From Tautonia rosea (GTDB taxonomy: Bacteria > Planctomycetota > Planctomycetia > Isosphaerales > Isosphaeraceae): a stretch of 64,000 nt of DNA. The notes under the pieces are model-generated. The model was not told the origin of the DNA, searched no databases, and worked only from the letters and a program-made list of their open reading frames with translations. A program made the position numbers and the translations under genes. Shown one piece after another: positions 44,921 to 53,851 of the stretch. The stretch spans positions 124,001-188,000 of the forward strand of contig NZ_JABBYO010000010.1 of the NCBI RefSeq assembly GCF_012958305.1, in the 5' to 3' direction. Every line of letters begins with the position of its first letter. Position 1 is the first letter of the stretch.

Positions 44921-46345
44921 ATGGCCCGCTTCGAATCAAAAGTTGAACGGACCGAACGCGTGAGTGCTGTGCCCCGAACCATGCCGGAGCGATCCGACAG
45001 TTTCCGAGTGGTGCTTGAGATCGTCGAGGGTCCCCGAGCGGGCCAGGCGTTCGTGGTCGAGCGCGCGGAGCCGTTCGTGGTAGGCCGTTCACTGCTGGTG
45101 GATGGTTCGGTCCCCGAGGATGGTTCGCTCTCTCGAGACCATTTTGAACTACGAGTGACCAGCGGAGGCGACCTGACGCTCCGCGATCTGCAAAGCACCA
45201 ATGGCACGTTCGTGAACGATCGAGCGGTCGAGCGGTCTCGGCTGGTTCATGGCGACCTAATCATGGCCGGGGAAACCGTCTTTCGGGTCAAGATCGAGGC
45301 CTCGGGCGGCAGACCGGGCTTGCTTCGCCCCGACGAGGTGGGCACGGCCGAGCACGACCGGCCCCAGGTCTCCTTCGCCCCGATCGTCTGCGGCGGCTGC
45401 GGCATCTCGGCGCCGCAAGGCACGGTGGTGGCTCAGGACCGGCCCGAGGGGACCGGCCCCGAGTCGGTTTACTGGCTGTGCGATAACTGCCGGGCTGAGA
45501 TGGCCATGACCCCTCAGCCCGTCCCGCATTACAAGACCCTCCGCGAACTGGGACGCGGCGCGATGGGAGTCGTCTACCTGGCCCAGCACCACCGAACCGG
45601 CCGCAAGGTCGCGCTGAAGCTGATCGTGCCCGAGTCGGCCGCCGCCCGATCGGCCATCGACCGCTTTCTCCGCGAAATGACGGTCATCAGCAAGCTGAAG
45701 CACCCGAACATTGTCGAATGGCTGGAACAGGGGACGACCGGCGGTCGCTTCTGGTTCGCCATGGAGTACGTCGACGGTAGCAACCTTGAGGCGATCGCTC
45801 GGGCGGCTCACGGGCAGTACCCGATCGACCAGGGCTGCCGAATGGCCGCTCAGATTCTCAAAGGGCTCGATCACGCCCACCGCCAGGGCTTCGTGCACCG
45901 GGACATCAAGCCGGAAAATATCCTGATCGGACGCACTCCGAGCGGCTTGCTCTCGGTCAAGATTTCCGACTTCGGGCTGGCCAAAAGCTACCGGAGCATC
46001 GGTCTGTCCGGCCTGACCTTCTCTGGAGAGATGCGCGGGACGATCCCCTTCATGCCCCCCGAGCAGATGCTCGACTTCAAGACCGTCAAGCCTTCGGGCG
46101 ACATCTACGCCACTACCGCGACGCTCTATTTCCTGCTCACCGGTCAATTCATTCACGATCAGGTCGGTGAAGGAATCGACGTGGTGCAGCTCGTCCTGGA
46201 ACAGACACCGATCCCGATCCGCGAGCGACGCCCCGAGATTCCCGCTCAGCTCGCCGCCGTGATCGACCGGGGCCTGTCCCGAGACCCCGCCGACCGCTTC
46301 CCCAGCGCCTCGGCACTTCGCCAGGCACTCCGGCCCTTCTGCTGA
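44921..46345 (+). CDS. FHA / zinc-ribbon / Ser-Thr protein kinase
   Basis: A 474-aa three-part protein. Residues 28-125 form an FHA phosphothreonine-binding domain (VVGRS, SRDHFEL, LRDLQSTNGTFVND). Residues 157-190 form a zinc ribbon (CGGC...CDNC). Residues 204-474 are a Hanks-type kinase with the glycine loop GRGAMGVVYLA, Lys233 (VALKLI), HRDIKPEN (326-333), DFGLAK (350-355) and GTIPFMPPEQ. All catalytic residues are present. There is no membrane segment, unlike PknB, so it should be a soluble kinase whose FHA domain may bind its own or a partner's phospho-Thr. The zinc ribbon is an odd insertion. No phosphatase gene is adjacent. Confidence 0.93.
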   Translation: MARFESKVERTERVSAVPRTMPERSDSFRVVLEIVEGPRAGQAFVVERAEPFVVGRSLLVDGSVPEDGSLSRDHFELRVTSGGDLTLRDLQSTNGTFVNDRAVERSRLVHGDLIMAGETVFRVKIEASGGRPGLLRPDEVGTAEHDRPQVSFAPIVCGGCGISAPQGTVVAQDRPEGTGPESVYWLCDNCRAEMAMTPQPVPHYKTLRELGRGAMGVVYLAQHHRTGRKVALKLIVPESAAARSAIDRFLREMTVISKLKHPNIVEWLEQGTTGGRFWFAMEYVDGSNLEAIARAAHGQYPIDQGCRMAAQILKGLDHAHRQGFVHRDIKPENILIGRTPSGLLSVKISDFGLAKSYRSIGLSGLTFSGEMRGTIPFMPPEQMLDFKTVKPSGDIYATTATLYFLLTGQFIHDQVGEGIDVVQLVLEQTPIPIRERRPEIPAQLAAVIDRGLSRDPADRFPSASALRQALRPFC

Positions 46346-46378
46346 TCCCGCGCTGGGGTTCACGACGGAATTCCGCCC

Positions 46379-46996
46379 TTAGCGGGCTTCCGTCGAGGTT
46401 TCGTCGAGTACAAGCCGGATGTCGGACACGACCGACTCGGGATCAAGAAACTGAAGATTGTAGATTTCCCGTTGCCGGCCGTTCGGATCGACCAGGAAGA
46501 TGCGCGACGGGTGGTCAAGCGTGCCACTGGGACCGATCCGAGCCCACATGTCCCACGAGGCGATGACCTCGGACACCGGCTTCGGATCGCCCGTCAGGAA
46601 GTGCCATCCCGAGGGGTCGGCGCCGAAGATCTCGGCGTATCGGCTGAGAATCTCAGGCCGATCGGTTTTCGGATCGAGCGAGATGGACACCAGGGCGACG
46701 CGGTCGCCCCAGAGCCCGCAACGCTTCAACTCCTCCTGCACGCGGTACATCGTGTGCGTGGTGGCAGGGCAGGAACCGTTGCAGGTCGTGTAGACGAAGC
46801 TCACCAAGGCGGCCTTGCCCTGCGATTGCAAGTCGGCCAGGCGGAATGGTTGTTCGGTCCGAGCATCGACCAGCACCGTTTCCGGTGCCGGGCCGATGTC
46901 CGCCAGCCGGGAATCATCGGCCTGCGCCATCGGAACGCCGAGCCAGGTGACACAGGAGCTAATCACGAGCCAGACACCATGAATGAGCATTTGCAT
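46379..46996 (-). CDS. SCO1/SenC copper chaperone-like protein
   Basis: A 205-aa protein with an N-terminal signal (LIHGVWLVISSCVTWLGV) and a thioredoxin-like fold carrying the SCO copper-binding motif CNGSC (TTCNGSCPATTH) and the distal His of DHPSRIFLVDP. SCO proteins bind copper and deliver it to cupredoxin-type enzymes such as cytochrome oxidase, or act as thiol reductases. Here the gene lies 52 bases downstream of an SBP56-family gene on the same strand, an association known for bacterial methanethiol oxidase, which needs copper. The start may be the ATG at 46996 or 46990. Confidence 0.88.
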   Translation of the reverse strand: MQMLIHGVWLVISSCVTWLGVPMAQADDSRLADIGPAPETVLVDARTEQPFRLADLQSQGKAALVSFVYTTCNGSCPATTHTMYRVQEELKRCGLWGDRVALVSISLDPKTDRPEILSRYAEIFGADPSGWHFLTGDPKPVSEVIASWDMWARIGPSGTLDHPSRIFLVDPNGRQREIYNLQFLDPESVVSDIRLVLDETSTEAR

Positions 46997-47048
46997 GTGC
47001 TCCGTTTGTGGTCGATGTCGCGTTTGGTGGTCAAGTCGGCGCGTGAAA

Positions 47049-48263
47049 TCAGTTGATCAGCATGTCATGACCACGGGCCGCTCCGGTCGGGAAGTCGGTG
47101 AGATCGACATCGAAGAACGGATCGACCTTCATTCCGTCCGGGCCGATGCGGACGAGCCGGATGCAGAAGTTCTCGGAGCGGTCGAGGGTCGAGAGCAAGG
47201 AATTGGTCACATACATGCGCTTGCCGTCATTGGTGACGTGCATCATGTTCGGCTGGACGCAGGGAACCACCGTGCTGGTCAGCACCAGGTTCTCGGGGTC
47301 GGACACATCCCACTGCTGGATCTCGTCGCCGCCGAAGCACGAGACGTACAGGAAGCGATCGTCGGGGCTCTGCCTCAGATCGGCAGGCAAGGCGGCGGTA
47401 TCGGCCACTTTTTTCACCTCGTAGGTGCCGTCGCCGCGACCCTTGAACAGATAGATCGAATTGTCGAGCGCACAGTTGGTGAAGCCGTAATCATTCTCGG
47501 GCTTGAGCGACCAGCGGACTTCCAGCGGGGCGAGTCCGGCCTCCATGACCTGAAGCGGTTTCCGCTCCTTGAAATCCCAGACGATCAGCTCGTTGCCGAA
47601 GTCACTGAGGCTCATCTCCGGGAACGGTTTCTCATAATTGCGCAAGGGTGTAAATGCGCTGGAAATCATGCGGTTGAACTCGGGCTTCACGGCCACGTCG
47701 TAACCGTAAGGGGATTCCTCGGGCTGGTCGATCCGACGGATGAAGCGGCCGTCGTTGGTGAATTCGGCCATTCCGGCGGGGAGGCCGCCATCGGCCGCGC
47801 CGAGGAAGGTCAGCAGCATTCGGCCCGGCAGGGCGTAATAGGTGTGCGGGCCCGACAATCCGGTCTGTTCGGTCACATTGTCCAGGACGGTCTCAATCCG
47901 GGGGGCGGCCGGGTCGGTTGCGACGTCAATGATCCAGATGCGGCTCGAAAACAGGCCACCGGCCCAGATCCGCGTCCGATCGTCGGTAAACCCCCAGTGG
48001 TGCGTTTCGTTGCCGTTCGAACCGAGGTCGAGCTGATGGATGATCGTGCCGAAGCTTGGGCTGGTCTGGTCGACATCCACGGTGATGATGAAGTCGTTCT
48101 CTTGCGCATCAGCATCGACGCAGAAGACATACAGATACTTCTCGGGCCTATCGAGCCGCGTGACGTAGGGCGACAGGCATGTCTCGGCACTGGCGACGGA
48201 GGCGACCAGGATCATCGCCAGGATTCGAGGAATCTGCACGCAAAAACTAACGATTCGACACAT
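47049..48263 (-). CDS. mtoX: SBP56 family protein, probable methanethiol oxidase
   Basis: A 404-aa beta-propeller protein related to human SELENBP1 (SBP56). Landmarks are ATVDVD-type DFIITVDVDQTSPSFGTIIH, GNETHHWGFTDD, LFSSRIWIIDVATDPAAPRI, GYDVAVKPEFNRMISS, LAPLEVRWSLKPENDYGFTN and SPDDRFLYVSCFGGDEIQQW, ending in ARGHDMLI. A signal peptide (ILAMILVASVASAETC) predicts export to the periplasm, as in bacterial MtoX. That enzyme oxidises methanethiol to formaldehyde, hydrogen sulfide and hydrogen peroxide and depends on copper. The adjacent SCO gene supports this. Other SBP56 members have different or unknown roles, so the substrate is an inference. The ATG at 48263 has GAGGG upstream; a TTG lies at 48284. 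Confidence 0.82.
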   Translation of the reverse strand: MCRIVSFCVQIPRILAMILVASVASAETCLSPYVTRLDRPEKYLYVFCVDADAQENDFIITVDVDQTSPSFGTIIHQLDLGSNGNETHHWGFTDDRTRIWAGGLFSSRIWIIDVATDPAAPRIETVLDNVTEQTGLSGPHTYYALPGRMLLTFLGAADGGLPAGMAEFTNDGRFIRRIDQPEESPYGYDVAVKPEFNRMISSAFTPLRNYEKPFPEMSLSDFGNELIVWDFKERKPLQVMEAGLAPLEVRWSLKPENDYGFTNCALDNSIYLFKGRGDGTYEVKKVADTAALPADLRQSPDDRFLYVSCFGGDEIQQWDVSDPENLVLTSTVVPCVQPNMMHVTNDGKRMYVTNSLLSTLDRSENFCIRLVRIGPDGMKVDPFFDVDLTDFPTGAARGHDMLIN

Positions 48264-48320
48264 GGTTTCAACCCTCTTTGGCAAGGTGGCAGGGAAACGG
48301 TCGTTGTGGTGCGGGATGAC

Positions 48321-48518
48321 TCAGGGATTCGGGCCAACGTGCTCGGAGGGAACGATGGCGATCGAATCGAGCCATCGGCGAAATGCCTCGGCTTCTCCTC
48401 CGCGCAGGATGGTCGCCTTCTCGGTGTTGAAGAAGATCTCAATGTCGATGCCGGTGTCACGCACTTCCGTGATCATGTCCAGATTCAAATAACTTCCACC
48501 AATCTTGACCAGGGTCAT
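48321..48518 (-). CDS. small protein of 65 residues, unknown
   Basis: The protein starts MTLVKIGGSYLNLDMITEVR and ends EAFRRWLDSIAIVPSEHVGP. It has a very good ribosome-binding site (GGAGG, 7 bases before the ATG at 48518). The sequence suggests a small beta-sheet followed by one helix, like single-strand-exchange or FlbD/PH-like small proteins that start with a V.I...YLN pattern; I do not recognise a specific family. It lies 57 bases upstream of mtoX on the same strand and could be co-transcribed with mtoX and the SCO gene. Confidence 0.65.
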   Translation of the reverse strand: MTLVKIGGSYLNLDMITEVRDTGIDIEIFFNTEKATILRGGEAEAFRRWLDSIAIVPSEHVGPNP

Positions 48519-48621
48519 CGAGGAACCTCCGATCGAAGTTCTGGCCAATTCCTTCCGGGAACTGGCCTGGCCCGTCCGGGCACGACAGTGCCAGGGAGGG
48601 CCGTATCCCACGTTACCAGAA

Positions 48622-49878
48622 TCACACGTTCGAATGGATTGCTTTTCCCCCCTCGGCCGCGTGGCAGACGTGCACCTCGACATGGGTGCCGGTGCGTCGG
48701 GCGTATGCGTCGAGCACCGAAGCGGCGAAGGCGTCGGCCTGCTCGGTCTGAACCAGATTGACCGTGCAGCCGGCCCAGCCTGCCCCGCAGAGCTTGCCAC
48801 CGAGAAATCCGGGCGCGGCCTCGGCCGCTTCGACCAATGCATTCAGCGCCGGTGAGCTGTTCTCGAAATCGTCTCGGCTCGAAGCGTGCGAGTCGAGCAT
48901 CAGGCGGCCCAATCCGGCGAGGTCGCCACGTCTCAGGGCCTCGATTCCTTGCCGGACCCGTTCGTTCTCGGTCAGGACATGCCGCGCGCGACGGAATCCA
49001 ACCGGGTCGAGCCGATCGCGATAGGCATTCAGGTCGGCGAGGGTAAGGTCACGGAGCGAGGTGACCGATGGAGGTTCCCGATACGGATCAGAGAATGATG
49101 ATGCCGGTGGATGCTCGCGGAAGAACTGGACGACGCGATCACATTCCTCCCTGCGCTGGTTGTACTTGCCGTCGGCCAGGTGTCGAGAGGTCTTCGAGTC
49201 GCAGACGACGATCGCCGGGCTCGGATCGCCCAGCGAGAGCCGTTCGAATTCGAGCGAGAAACAATCGAGCGCGACGGCATGATCACGTTTGCCCAGCAAG
49301 GTGCAAACGAAATCGAGCAAGCCCGAGGCAACGCCGACCGTCTTGTTCTCGGCCTCGCGGAGGGTTTGTGCCAGGGCCATCCGGGCCGGTTCGTCGAGCG
49401 AGGCGGAGTCCCCCCCCTGCCCTTCGCCGAACAGACCGGCGTTGAGCAAACACAGCGCGAGGGCCCCCTCCAGGCTCGCCGAGCTGGAGAGGCCCGCGCC
49501 CAGAGGCACATTGCCGGCGATCGTGGCCTCGAACGCGGATTGAGGCGGCCCGAACCGATCGCTCATGGCCTGGAGGACCCCGTGGAGATAGCGTCCCCAG
49601 GCACCGGGAGCGTCTGGCACGTCCTCGTGCAGCGGCAGGCCGTAGAGATCGTCAAAGGCTTCGGAGTAAATCCACGATTCCTGCCCCCGGGTCGGCCGAC
49701 AAGCCACAACAGTCGTGCGGTCAATGGCCGCGGCCAGGACCAAACCGTTGTTGTGATCCGTGTGGTTGCCCAGCAATTCCACTCGCCCCGGTGCCATGCC
49801 AAGGCTCGTCGGCTCCGCGCCGAAGCGCTCGCGGAAGGCGGCCCGAGCACGCTCGATCGGATCGGATGCGGTCATCAT
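48622..49878 (-). CDS. galK: galactokinase
   Basis: GalK phosphorylates alpha-D-galactose at C1 with ATP. The 418-aa GHMP kinase has the sugar-binding signature APGRVELLGNHTDHNNG (residues 29-45), the ATP-binding loop PLGAGLSSSAS (125-135), the LLDFVCTLLGKRDHAVALDC segment with the catalytic Asp region, and the C-terminal GGKLCGAGWAGCTVNLV. The E. coli form reads GEHTDYND where this one has GNHTDHNN, a variation also seen in other phyla. No galT or galE is adjacent. It is on the same strand as the Uma2 gene, 27 bases downstream of it. Confidence 0.93.
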   Translation of the reverse strand: MMTASDPIERARAAFRERFGAEPTSLGMAPGRVELLGNHTDHNNGLVLAAAIDRTTVVACRPTRGQESWIYSEAFDDLYGLPLHEDVPDAPGAWGRYLHGVLQAMSDRFGPPQSAFEATIAGNVPLGAGLSSSASLEGALALCLLNAGLFGEGQGGDSASLDEPARMALAQTLREAENKTVGVASGLLDFVCTLLGKRDHAVALDCFSLEFERLSLGDPSPAIVVCDSKTSRHLADGKYNQRREECDRVVQFFREHPPASSFSDPYREPPSVTSLRDLTLADLNAYRDRLDPVGFRRARHVLTENERVRQGIEALRRGDLAGLGRLMLDSHASSRDDFENSSPALNALVEAAEAAPGFLGGKLCGAGWAGCTVNLVQTEQADAFAASVLDAYARRTGTHVEVHVCHAAEGGKAIHSNV

Positions 49879-49905
49879 CGGTCCCCCTCCTGAATCACTC
49901 GGGAG

Positions 49906-50574
49906 TCAATCGTCATCCGACGGGAACAGCTCGGCCACAGTCACGGAGAAGCCCGGAACGACCTCGCCACCGTCGAGGATTTCTGCCTCACTGAGCAAGA
50001 CGGATTGCTCGGAGGCGGGGCCGGTATGCACGCGGATGGACCGTGTGGTCGGATCGACCATCCAGACCAGGCGGACCCCGGCCTCGAAGTATTCGCGAAG
50101 CTTGCGCTCCATCTCGGCTCGGGAGTTGTTCTTGCTCAGAACCTCGACCGCCAGGTCGGGCACGAGGCTCGGGATCGGCTGGTCAGGAAGTTTGCCACTG
50201 GGGAATCGGCCGCGAGCGACGAACGCCACGTCCGGAATCCGCACGAGCTGGGGCATGATCCTCATGGTTCCATCGGCCCCCGAGACGTAACCCAGGCGGC
50301 GAGGCAGGACGTGAGTGTTCAGGAGTGTGAGGATCAGCCCTGCAATCAGTGACTCCCGGTAGCCCATCGCCTTCTCCACCAGCACGCCCTCGACTAGCTC
50401 GCACGGAAGGTTCTCGTGATCGAGCAGTCGAAGGAGGTCCTCCTCCGTAGCTGAACCCGGCACAGGCCGGAAGCGAACACGAGAGGCCGGGATGTCGCCC
50501 AAGCGGTGAAGCAGCTCGGCGATGGTCTCTGGCGGGTCGGTGGCGATCGTGGAGGGGCTGGTCGACGTGGCCAC
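49906..50574 (-). CDS. Uma2 family protein (PD-(D/E)xK-type fold)
   Basis: A 222-aa Uma2/DUF820 protein with the usual order of motifs: LPCELVEGVLVEKAMGYRES, RIPDVAFVARGRFP, LVPDLAVEVLSKNNSRAEME, KLREYFEAGVRLVWMVDP and the C-terminal LDGGEVVPGFSVTVAELFPS. The Asp of IPDV, the Glu-Val-x-Ser and the Lys/Asn-Asn-Ser part make up the putative metal site. No function is established. It is unrelated in context to galK, although the genes are close enough to share a transcript. It is a distinct copy from the Uma2 gene at 18155, with which it shares only the family motifs. Confidence 0.9.
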   Translation of the reverse strand: MATSTSPSTIATDPPETIAELLHRLGDIPASRVRFRPVPGSATEEDLLRLLDHENLPCELVEGVLVEKAMGYRESLIAGLILTLLNTHVLPRRLGYVSGADGTMRIMPQLVRIPDVAFVARGRFPSGKLPDQPIPSLVPDLAVEVLSKNNSRAEMERKLREYFEAGVRLVWMVDPTTRSIRVHTGPASEQSVLLSEAEILDGGEVVPGFSVTVAELFPSDDD

Positions 50575-50737
50575 GCGTGAGGCTCCCTCGCGGGTTTGGG
50601 GCTGGGGATCATCCCTGTTCTGATTGTACGATGACCCCCTCGGCGTTGCCCAGCGCCTCCGGCCCGGTCTTCACAGGATCAAGAGGGGCATTCCCGACGG
50701 TTGAGCTTCGCGCTCTCGGGTTGCCGGAATGACGATC

Positions 50738-50767
50738 CTGACGCAACACAACCGTGCCTGGTAGAAT
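50738..50767 (+). promoter_or_regulatory. candidate promoter for pfkA
   Basis: CTGACG (50738-50743) and TAGAAT (50762-50767) lie 18 bases apart, about 100 bases upstream of the phosphofructokinase start, in the divergent spacer with Uma2. These are 4/6 and 5/6 consensus matches. This is pattern matching only. Confidence 0.4.
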
Positions 50768-50866
50768 GAGAGGTCGTGATCCATCGACGAAAAAGCGGTT
50801 TTTGAAATGATGTTCGGTCGAGACGCAATCCGACCGTAACGATCATACGAGAAGGAGCGCGGCACG

Positions 50867-51979
50867 ATGGCGATCTCAAGGAACCCGATCCGGCGTATTG
50901 CCATCTCGACCGGAGGAGGCGACGCACCGGGGCTCAACGCGGTGATTCGCGCGGCGGTCGTTTCGGCCTTGAATCGAGGGTGGGAGTGCGTCGGAATTCG
51001 GGACGGGTACGACGGCGTCTTGACCCCCGAGCGGTTCCCCGATGGTGGTCTGATTCCCCTGACGGCTGACCGGGTGCGCGGCATCACCCACCTGGGAGGG
51101 ACGATTCTGGGGACAACGAACAAGAATAACCCGTTGAGGTTCCCGACACCGCAGCCGGATGGCTCGATCGTGCCGGTCGACCGCAGCGCCGAGCTGGCCG
51201 AGCGATTGGGCGAGAACGTCGATGCGGTCATCGCCATCGGCGGCGACGGCTCGATGGAGATTGCCCACGCCCTGAGCCGGCATGGCCTGCGCGTGATCGG
51301 TGTGCCGAAGACGATCGACAACGACCTCGATGGCACCGTTCTCACGTTCGGGTTCCTCACGGCGGTAGCCTTTGCCACGGAATGCCTCGACCGCCTGCAC
51401 ACGACGGCCGAAGCCCACGACCGGGTCATGGTGGTCGAGGTGATGGGCCGCTACGCCGGTTGGATCGCCATGAGCGCGGGGATCGCCGCTACCGCCGATG
51501 CGATCCTCATTCCCGAGATTCCCTTCGACCTGGAGCCGGTGGCCCGGAAGATCGTCGAGCGCGACCGGATCGGCCGGCGCTTCTCGATCGTGGTGGTGGC
51601 CGAGGGGGCGTATCCGAAAGGAGGCGAAGTCTCACTCGTCCCCGGTGAACCCGGTCGTGTCGAGCGTCTGGGCGGCATGGGCGAAAAGGTCGCCGAAGGG
51701 CTTCGGGCCGCGACAGGGAAGGATGTTCGGGTTGTCGTCCTGGGCCACCTGCTTCGCGGCGGCCCCCCCGTCCCCATGGACCGCCTACTGGCGCTTCGCT
51801 TCGGAGCAGCGGCGGTACGAACCCTGGCCGACGGCCATTCGGGCGTAATGGTCGCCCTCGACCCGCCGGAGGTCAAGTATGTCCCGCTTGATGTCGCCAC
51901 TCACCGCATGAAGTCGGTCCCCCTGGACTGCGACACCATCTTGACCGGCCGCGACATGGGCATCAGCTTTGGCGACTGA
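50867..51979 (+). CDS. pfkA: 6-phosphofructokinase, group III type
   Basis: A 370-aa phosphofructokinase converting fructose 6-phosphate to the 1,6-bisphosphate. It has the nucleotide loop TGGGDAPGLNAVIR (15-28), IAIGGDGSMEIA (123-134), the catalytic PKTIDNDL (147-154), the effector or substrate helix VMGRYAGWIA and GHLLRGGPPVPMDR. The diagnostic pair is Gly in GGDGS with Lys in PKTID. ATP-only enzymes have Gly and Gly, pyrophosphate enzymes Asp and Lys; the Gly/Lys combination occurs in ATP-dependent group III enzymes such as those of actinomycetes. ATP is therefore the likely donor, though pyrophosphate cannot be excluded. The ATG has AAGGAG about 10 bases upstream. Confidence 0.92.
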   Translation: MAISRNPIRRIAISTGGGDAPGLNAVIRAAVVSALNRGWECVGIRDGYDGVLTPERFPDGGLIPLTADRVRGITHLGGTILGTTNKNNPLRFPTPQPDGSIVPVDRSAELAERLGENVDAVIAIGGDGSMEIAHALSRHGLRVIGVPKTIDNDLDGTVLTFGFLTAVAFATECLDRLHTTAEAHDRVMVVEVMGRYAGWIAMSAGIAATADAILIPEIPFDLEPVARKIVERDRIGRRFSIVVVAEGAYPKGGEVSLVPGEPGRVERLGGMGEKVAEGLRAATGKDVRVVVLGHLLRGGPPVPMDRLLALRFGAAAVRTLADGHSGVMVALDPPEVKYVPLDVATHRMKSVPLDCDTILTGRDMGISFGD

Positions 51980-52361
51980 CCGCTCATGATCGTCCGTACG
52001 ACGGTCCTCGGCACCGGCCCCGGCAAGAGCCCTCAGGGGTCAGGACTCTCGCCGGTTGCCGGATTGCGCTACCGAGGCTGCAAAGCGAAGCATACTCAAA
52101 GAAGCTCAACACTCATGCATTGTGGCACACGGTACAGCGTGACTCACGACAACCATCGCTCGTAAGTCTCTTGCATTGTGTCAGGTGGTTGTCGGTCCCG
52201 TCAACATCAAAGCCAGAAACACATCGTATTTTCATCATGCTTAATCGAGCGAGCTGGAAGGAGGCTGCCATGTCTGGCGTGATTGGGGTTTGGTTGTGTG
52301 ACTGCATGGATTTTGGTGGGTCGTGACGGAACTCGCCGGGTCTTGTCTAATGTAACGAGGC
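51980..52361. other. gene-poor, AT-richer spacer
   Basis: The convergent spacer between pfkA and metK. From about 52080 to 52330 the GC content is clearly lower than around it. Short frames exist on both strands, but none has a ribosome-binding site and family resemblance together. It may be a decayed insertion. Confidence 0.35.
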
Positions 52362-52419
52362 GCAAAAACGAATCGCCCCGGTGTCCTCGATCGGTCGAGC
52401 GAGCGAGGACGCCGGGGCG
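52362..52419 (-). terminator. strong factor-independent terminator of metK
   Basis: On the minus strand, arms cgccccggcgtcctcg and cgaggacaccggggcg (52374-52419) pair over 16 bases with one mismatch or wobble and a 14-base loop, followed directly by attcgtttttg. It starts about 37 bases after the metK stop. Confidence 0.88.
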
Positions 52420-52455
52420 GTGAGCGATCGGTCGCGAGCGGGGGGCGAGGCCGAA

Positions 52456-53640
52456 TCAGGCGATGGCTGAGGCTGTGGCGGCCTGCTTGAGGGCCTCGGC
52501 CTTGTCGGTCTTTTCCCAAGTGAACTCGGGCTCGGAGCGGCCGAAGTGGCCCCCGGCGGCGGTCTTGCGGAAGATCGGCCGACGCAGCTCAAGGTGGGCG
52601 ATGATGCCCGAGGGGGTCAGCGGGAAGTGCTCACGGATCAAGGCCTCGATCTGATCGTGCGGAAGAGTTCCGGTGCCGAAGGTGTCGACGTGAATACTCA
52701 CCGGGGCGCTCACGCCGATGGCGTAGGCGAGCTGGACTTCACATTTCTTGGCCAGTCCGGCGGCCACCACATTTTTTGCGGCATAGCGGGCCATGTAGGC
52801 GGCCGAGCGGTCCACCTTGGTCGAGTCCTTGCCGCTGAAGGCTCCGCCCCCGTGACGGCCGGCGCCGCCGTAGGTGTCGACAATGATCTTCCGGCCGGTC
52901 AGGCCGGCGTCGCCGTGCGGGCCGCCGACGATGAACTGGCCGGTTGGGTTGATGTGGTAGGTGATCTCCCCCTTAACCATGTCCTTGGGCAAGACCGGCT
53001 CGATGATCTCCTTGATCACTGTCTCGCGGATCTGCTGCTGGGTGACGCCGGGGTTGTGCTGGGTCGAGACAACCACGGTGTCGATCCGGACCGGGCGGCC
53101 GTCGTCGTATTCGACCGTGACCTGGCTCTTGTTGTCCGGGCGGAGCCAGGGGATCGTGCCGTTTTGCCGCAACTCGGTCAGGCGATTCAGAATGCGGTGA
53201 GCCAGGGCGATCGGCAGGGGCATCAGCTCGGGGGTCTCGTCGCAGGCGAAGCCGAACATCAAGCCTTGGTCGCCGGCGCCGATCTCCTTGCCCTTGGCGG
53301 AATCTTCGTTGACCCCCATGGCGATGTCGGGCGATTGCTTGCCCAGGGCGACCATCACGCCGCAGGTGTCGGCGTCAAAGCCCATGGCGCTGGAGGTGTA
53401 GCCGATCTCTCGGACGACCTGCCGAACCACGCCGGGATAATCGACGACCGCCGTGGTCGTGATCTCGCCGGCCAGGACAACTAGGCCGGTTGTCACCAGA
53501 GTCTCGCAGGCGACCCGGGCATTGGGGTCCTGTTCGAGGATCGCGTCGAGGATGCCGTCGGAAATCTGGTCGGCCATCTTGTCGGGATGGCCCATCGAGA
53601 CCGATTCACTAGTAAACAGGTAGCGATTATTCTGAGACAC
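52456..53640 (-). CDS. metK: S-adenosylmethionine synthase
   Basis: MetK makes S-adenosylmethionine from methionine and ATP. The 394-aa protein has [20 protein letters not shown] with the catalytic His, [16 protein letters not shown] (the conserved loop), [13 protein letters not shown], and the signature [19 protein letters not shown]. Length is normal. It starts with GTG at 53640, with AGAGG about 7 bases upstream. It supplies the methyl or adenosyl donor for the HpnH radical-SAM enzyme among many others. A promoter and a leader of about 100 nt precede it, and a strong terminator follows, so it is a single-gene transcript. Confidence 0.97.
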   Translation of the reverse strand: MSQNNRYLFTSESVSMGHPDKMADQISDGILDAILEQDPNARVACETLVTTGLVVLAGEITTTAVVDYPGVVRQVVREIGYTSSAMGFDADTCGVMVALGKQSPDIAMGVNEDSAKGKEIGAGDQGLMFGFACDETPELMPLPIALAHRILNRLTELRQNGTIPWLRPDNKSQVTVEYDDGRPVRIDTVVVSTQHNPGVTQQQIRETVIKEIIEPVLPKDMVKGEITYHINPTGQFIVGGPHGDAGLTGRKIIVDTYGGAGRHGGGAFSGKDSTKVDRSAAYMARYAAKNVVAAGLAKKCEVQLAYAIGVSAPVSIHVDTFGTGTLPHDQIEALIREHFPLTPSGIIAHLELRRPIFRKTAAGGHFGRSEPEFTWEKTDKAEALKQAATASAIA

Positions 53641-53745
53641 GGGCAGACCTCTCCTGCGGTCGAGTGACGGGGCCGGGGGACCGGATCACACCTCCAACGG
53701 GGCCATCGGGCAAGCGTACCCCCTTCGGGAGCTGCAAACTCCGTT
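53641..53745 (-). other. metK leader, possibly structured RNA
   Basis: Read on the minus strand, the roughly 100-nt leader contains aacggag...ccccgtt complementary segments, a ctcccgaaggggg hairpin and cgcttgcccgatgg before the ribosome-binding site. metK leaders often hold SAM riboswitches, but I cannot match this to a known class, so structure and regulation are only suggested. Confidence 0.25.
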
Positions 53746-53756
53746 CTTGAGGGGCG

Positions 53757-53786
53757 AGTCTATCAAGGCCCCCGTCGCGCTGTAAA
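53757..53786 (-). promoter_or_regulatory. candidate promoter for metK
   Basis: On the minus strand TTTACA (53786-53781) and TAGACT (53762-53757) are 18 bases apart, matching the sigma-70 consensus 5/6 and 4/6. They lie about 115 bases upstream of the metK start. Confidence 0.45.
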
Positions 53787-53851
53787 GCCAAGCCAGCCTT
53801 GAGCGTGGGCCCAGTGCCACACAGCCGAGCAAGAATCTGGCCAGATTTCAC

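Noticed and set aside
52113-52307. Minus-strand frame ending in CTVCHNA, which looks like a heme-binding CxxCH
   Set aside because: The motif is at the extreme C-terminus of a 64-residue frame with no ribosome-binding site or export signal; a chance match.
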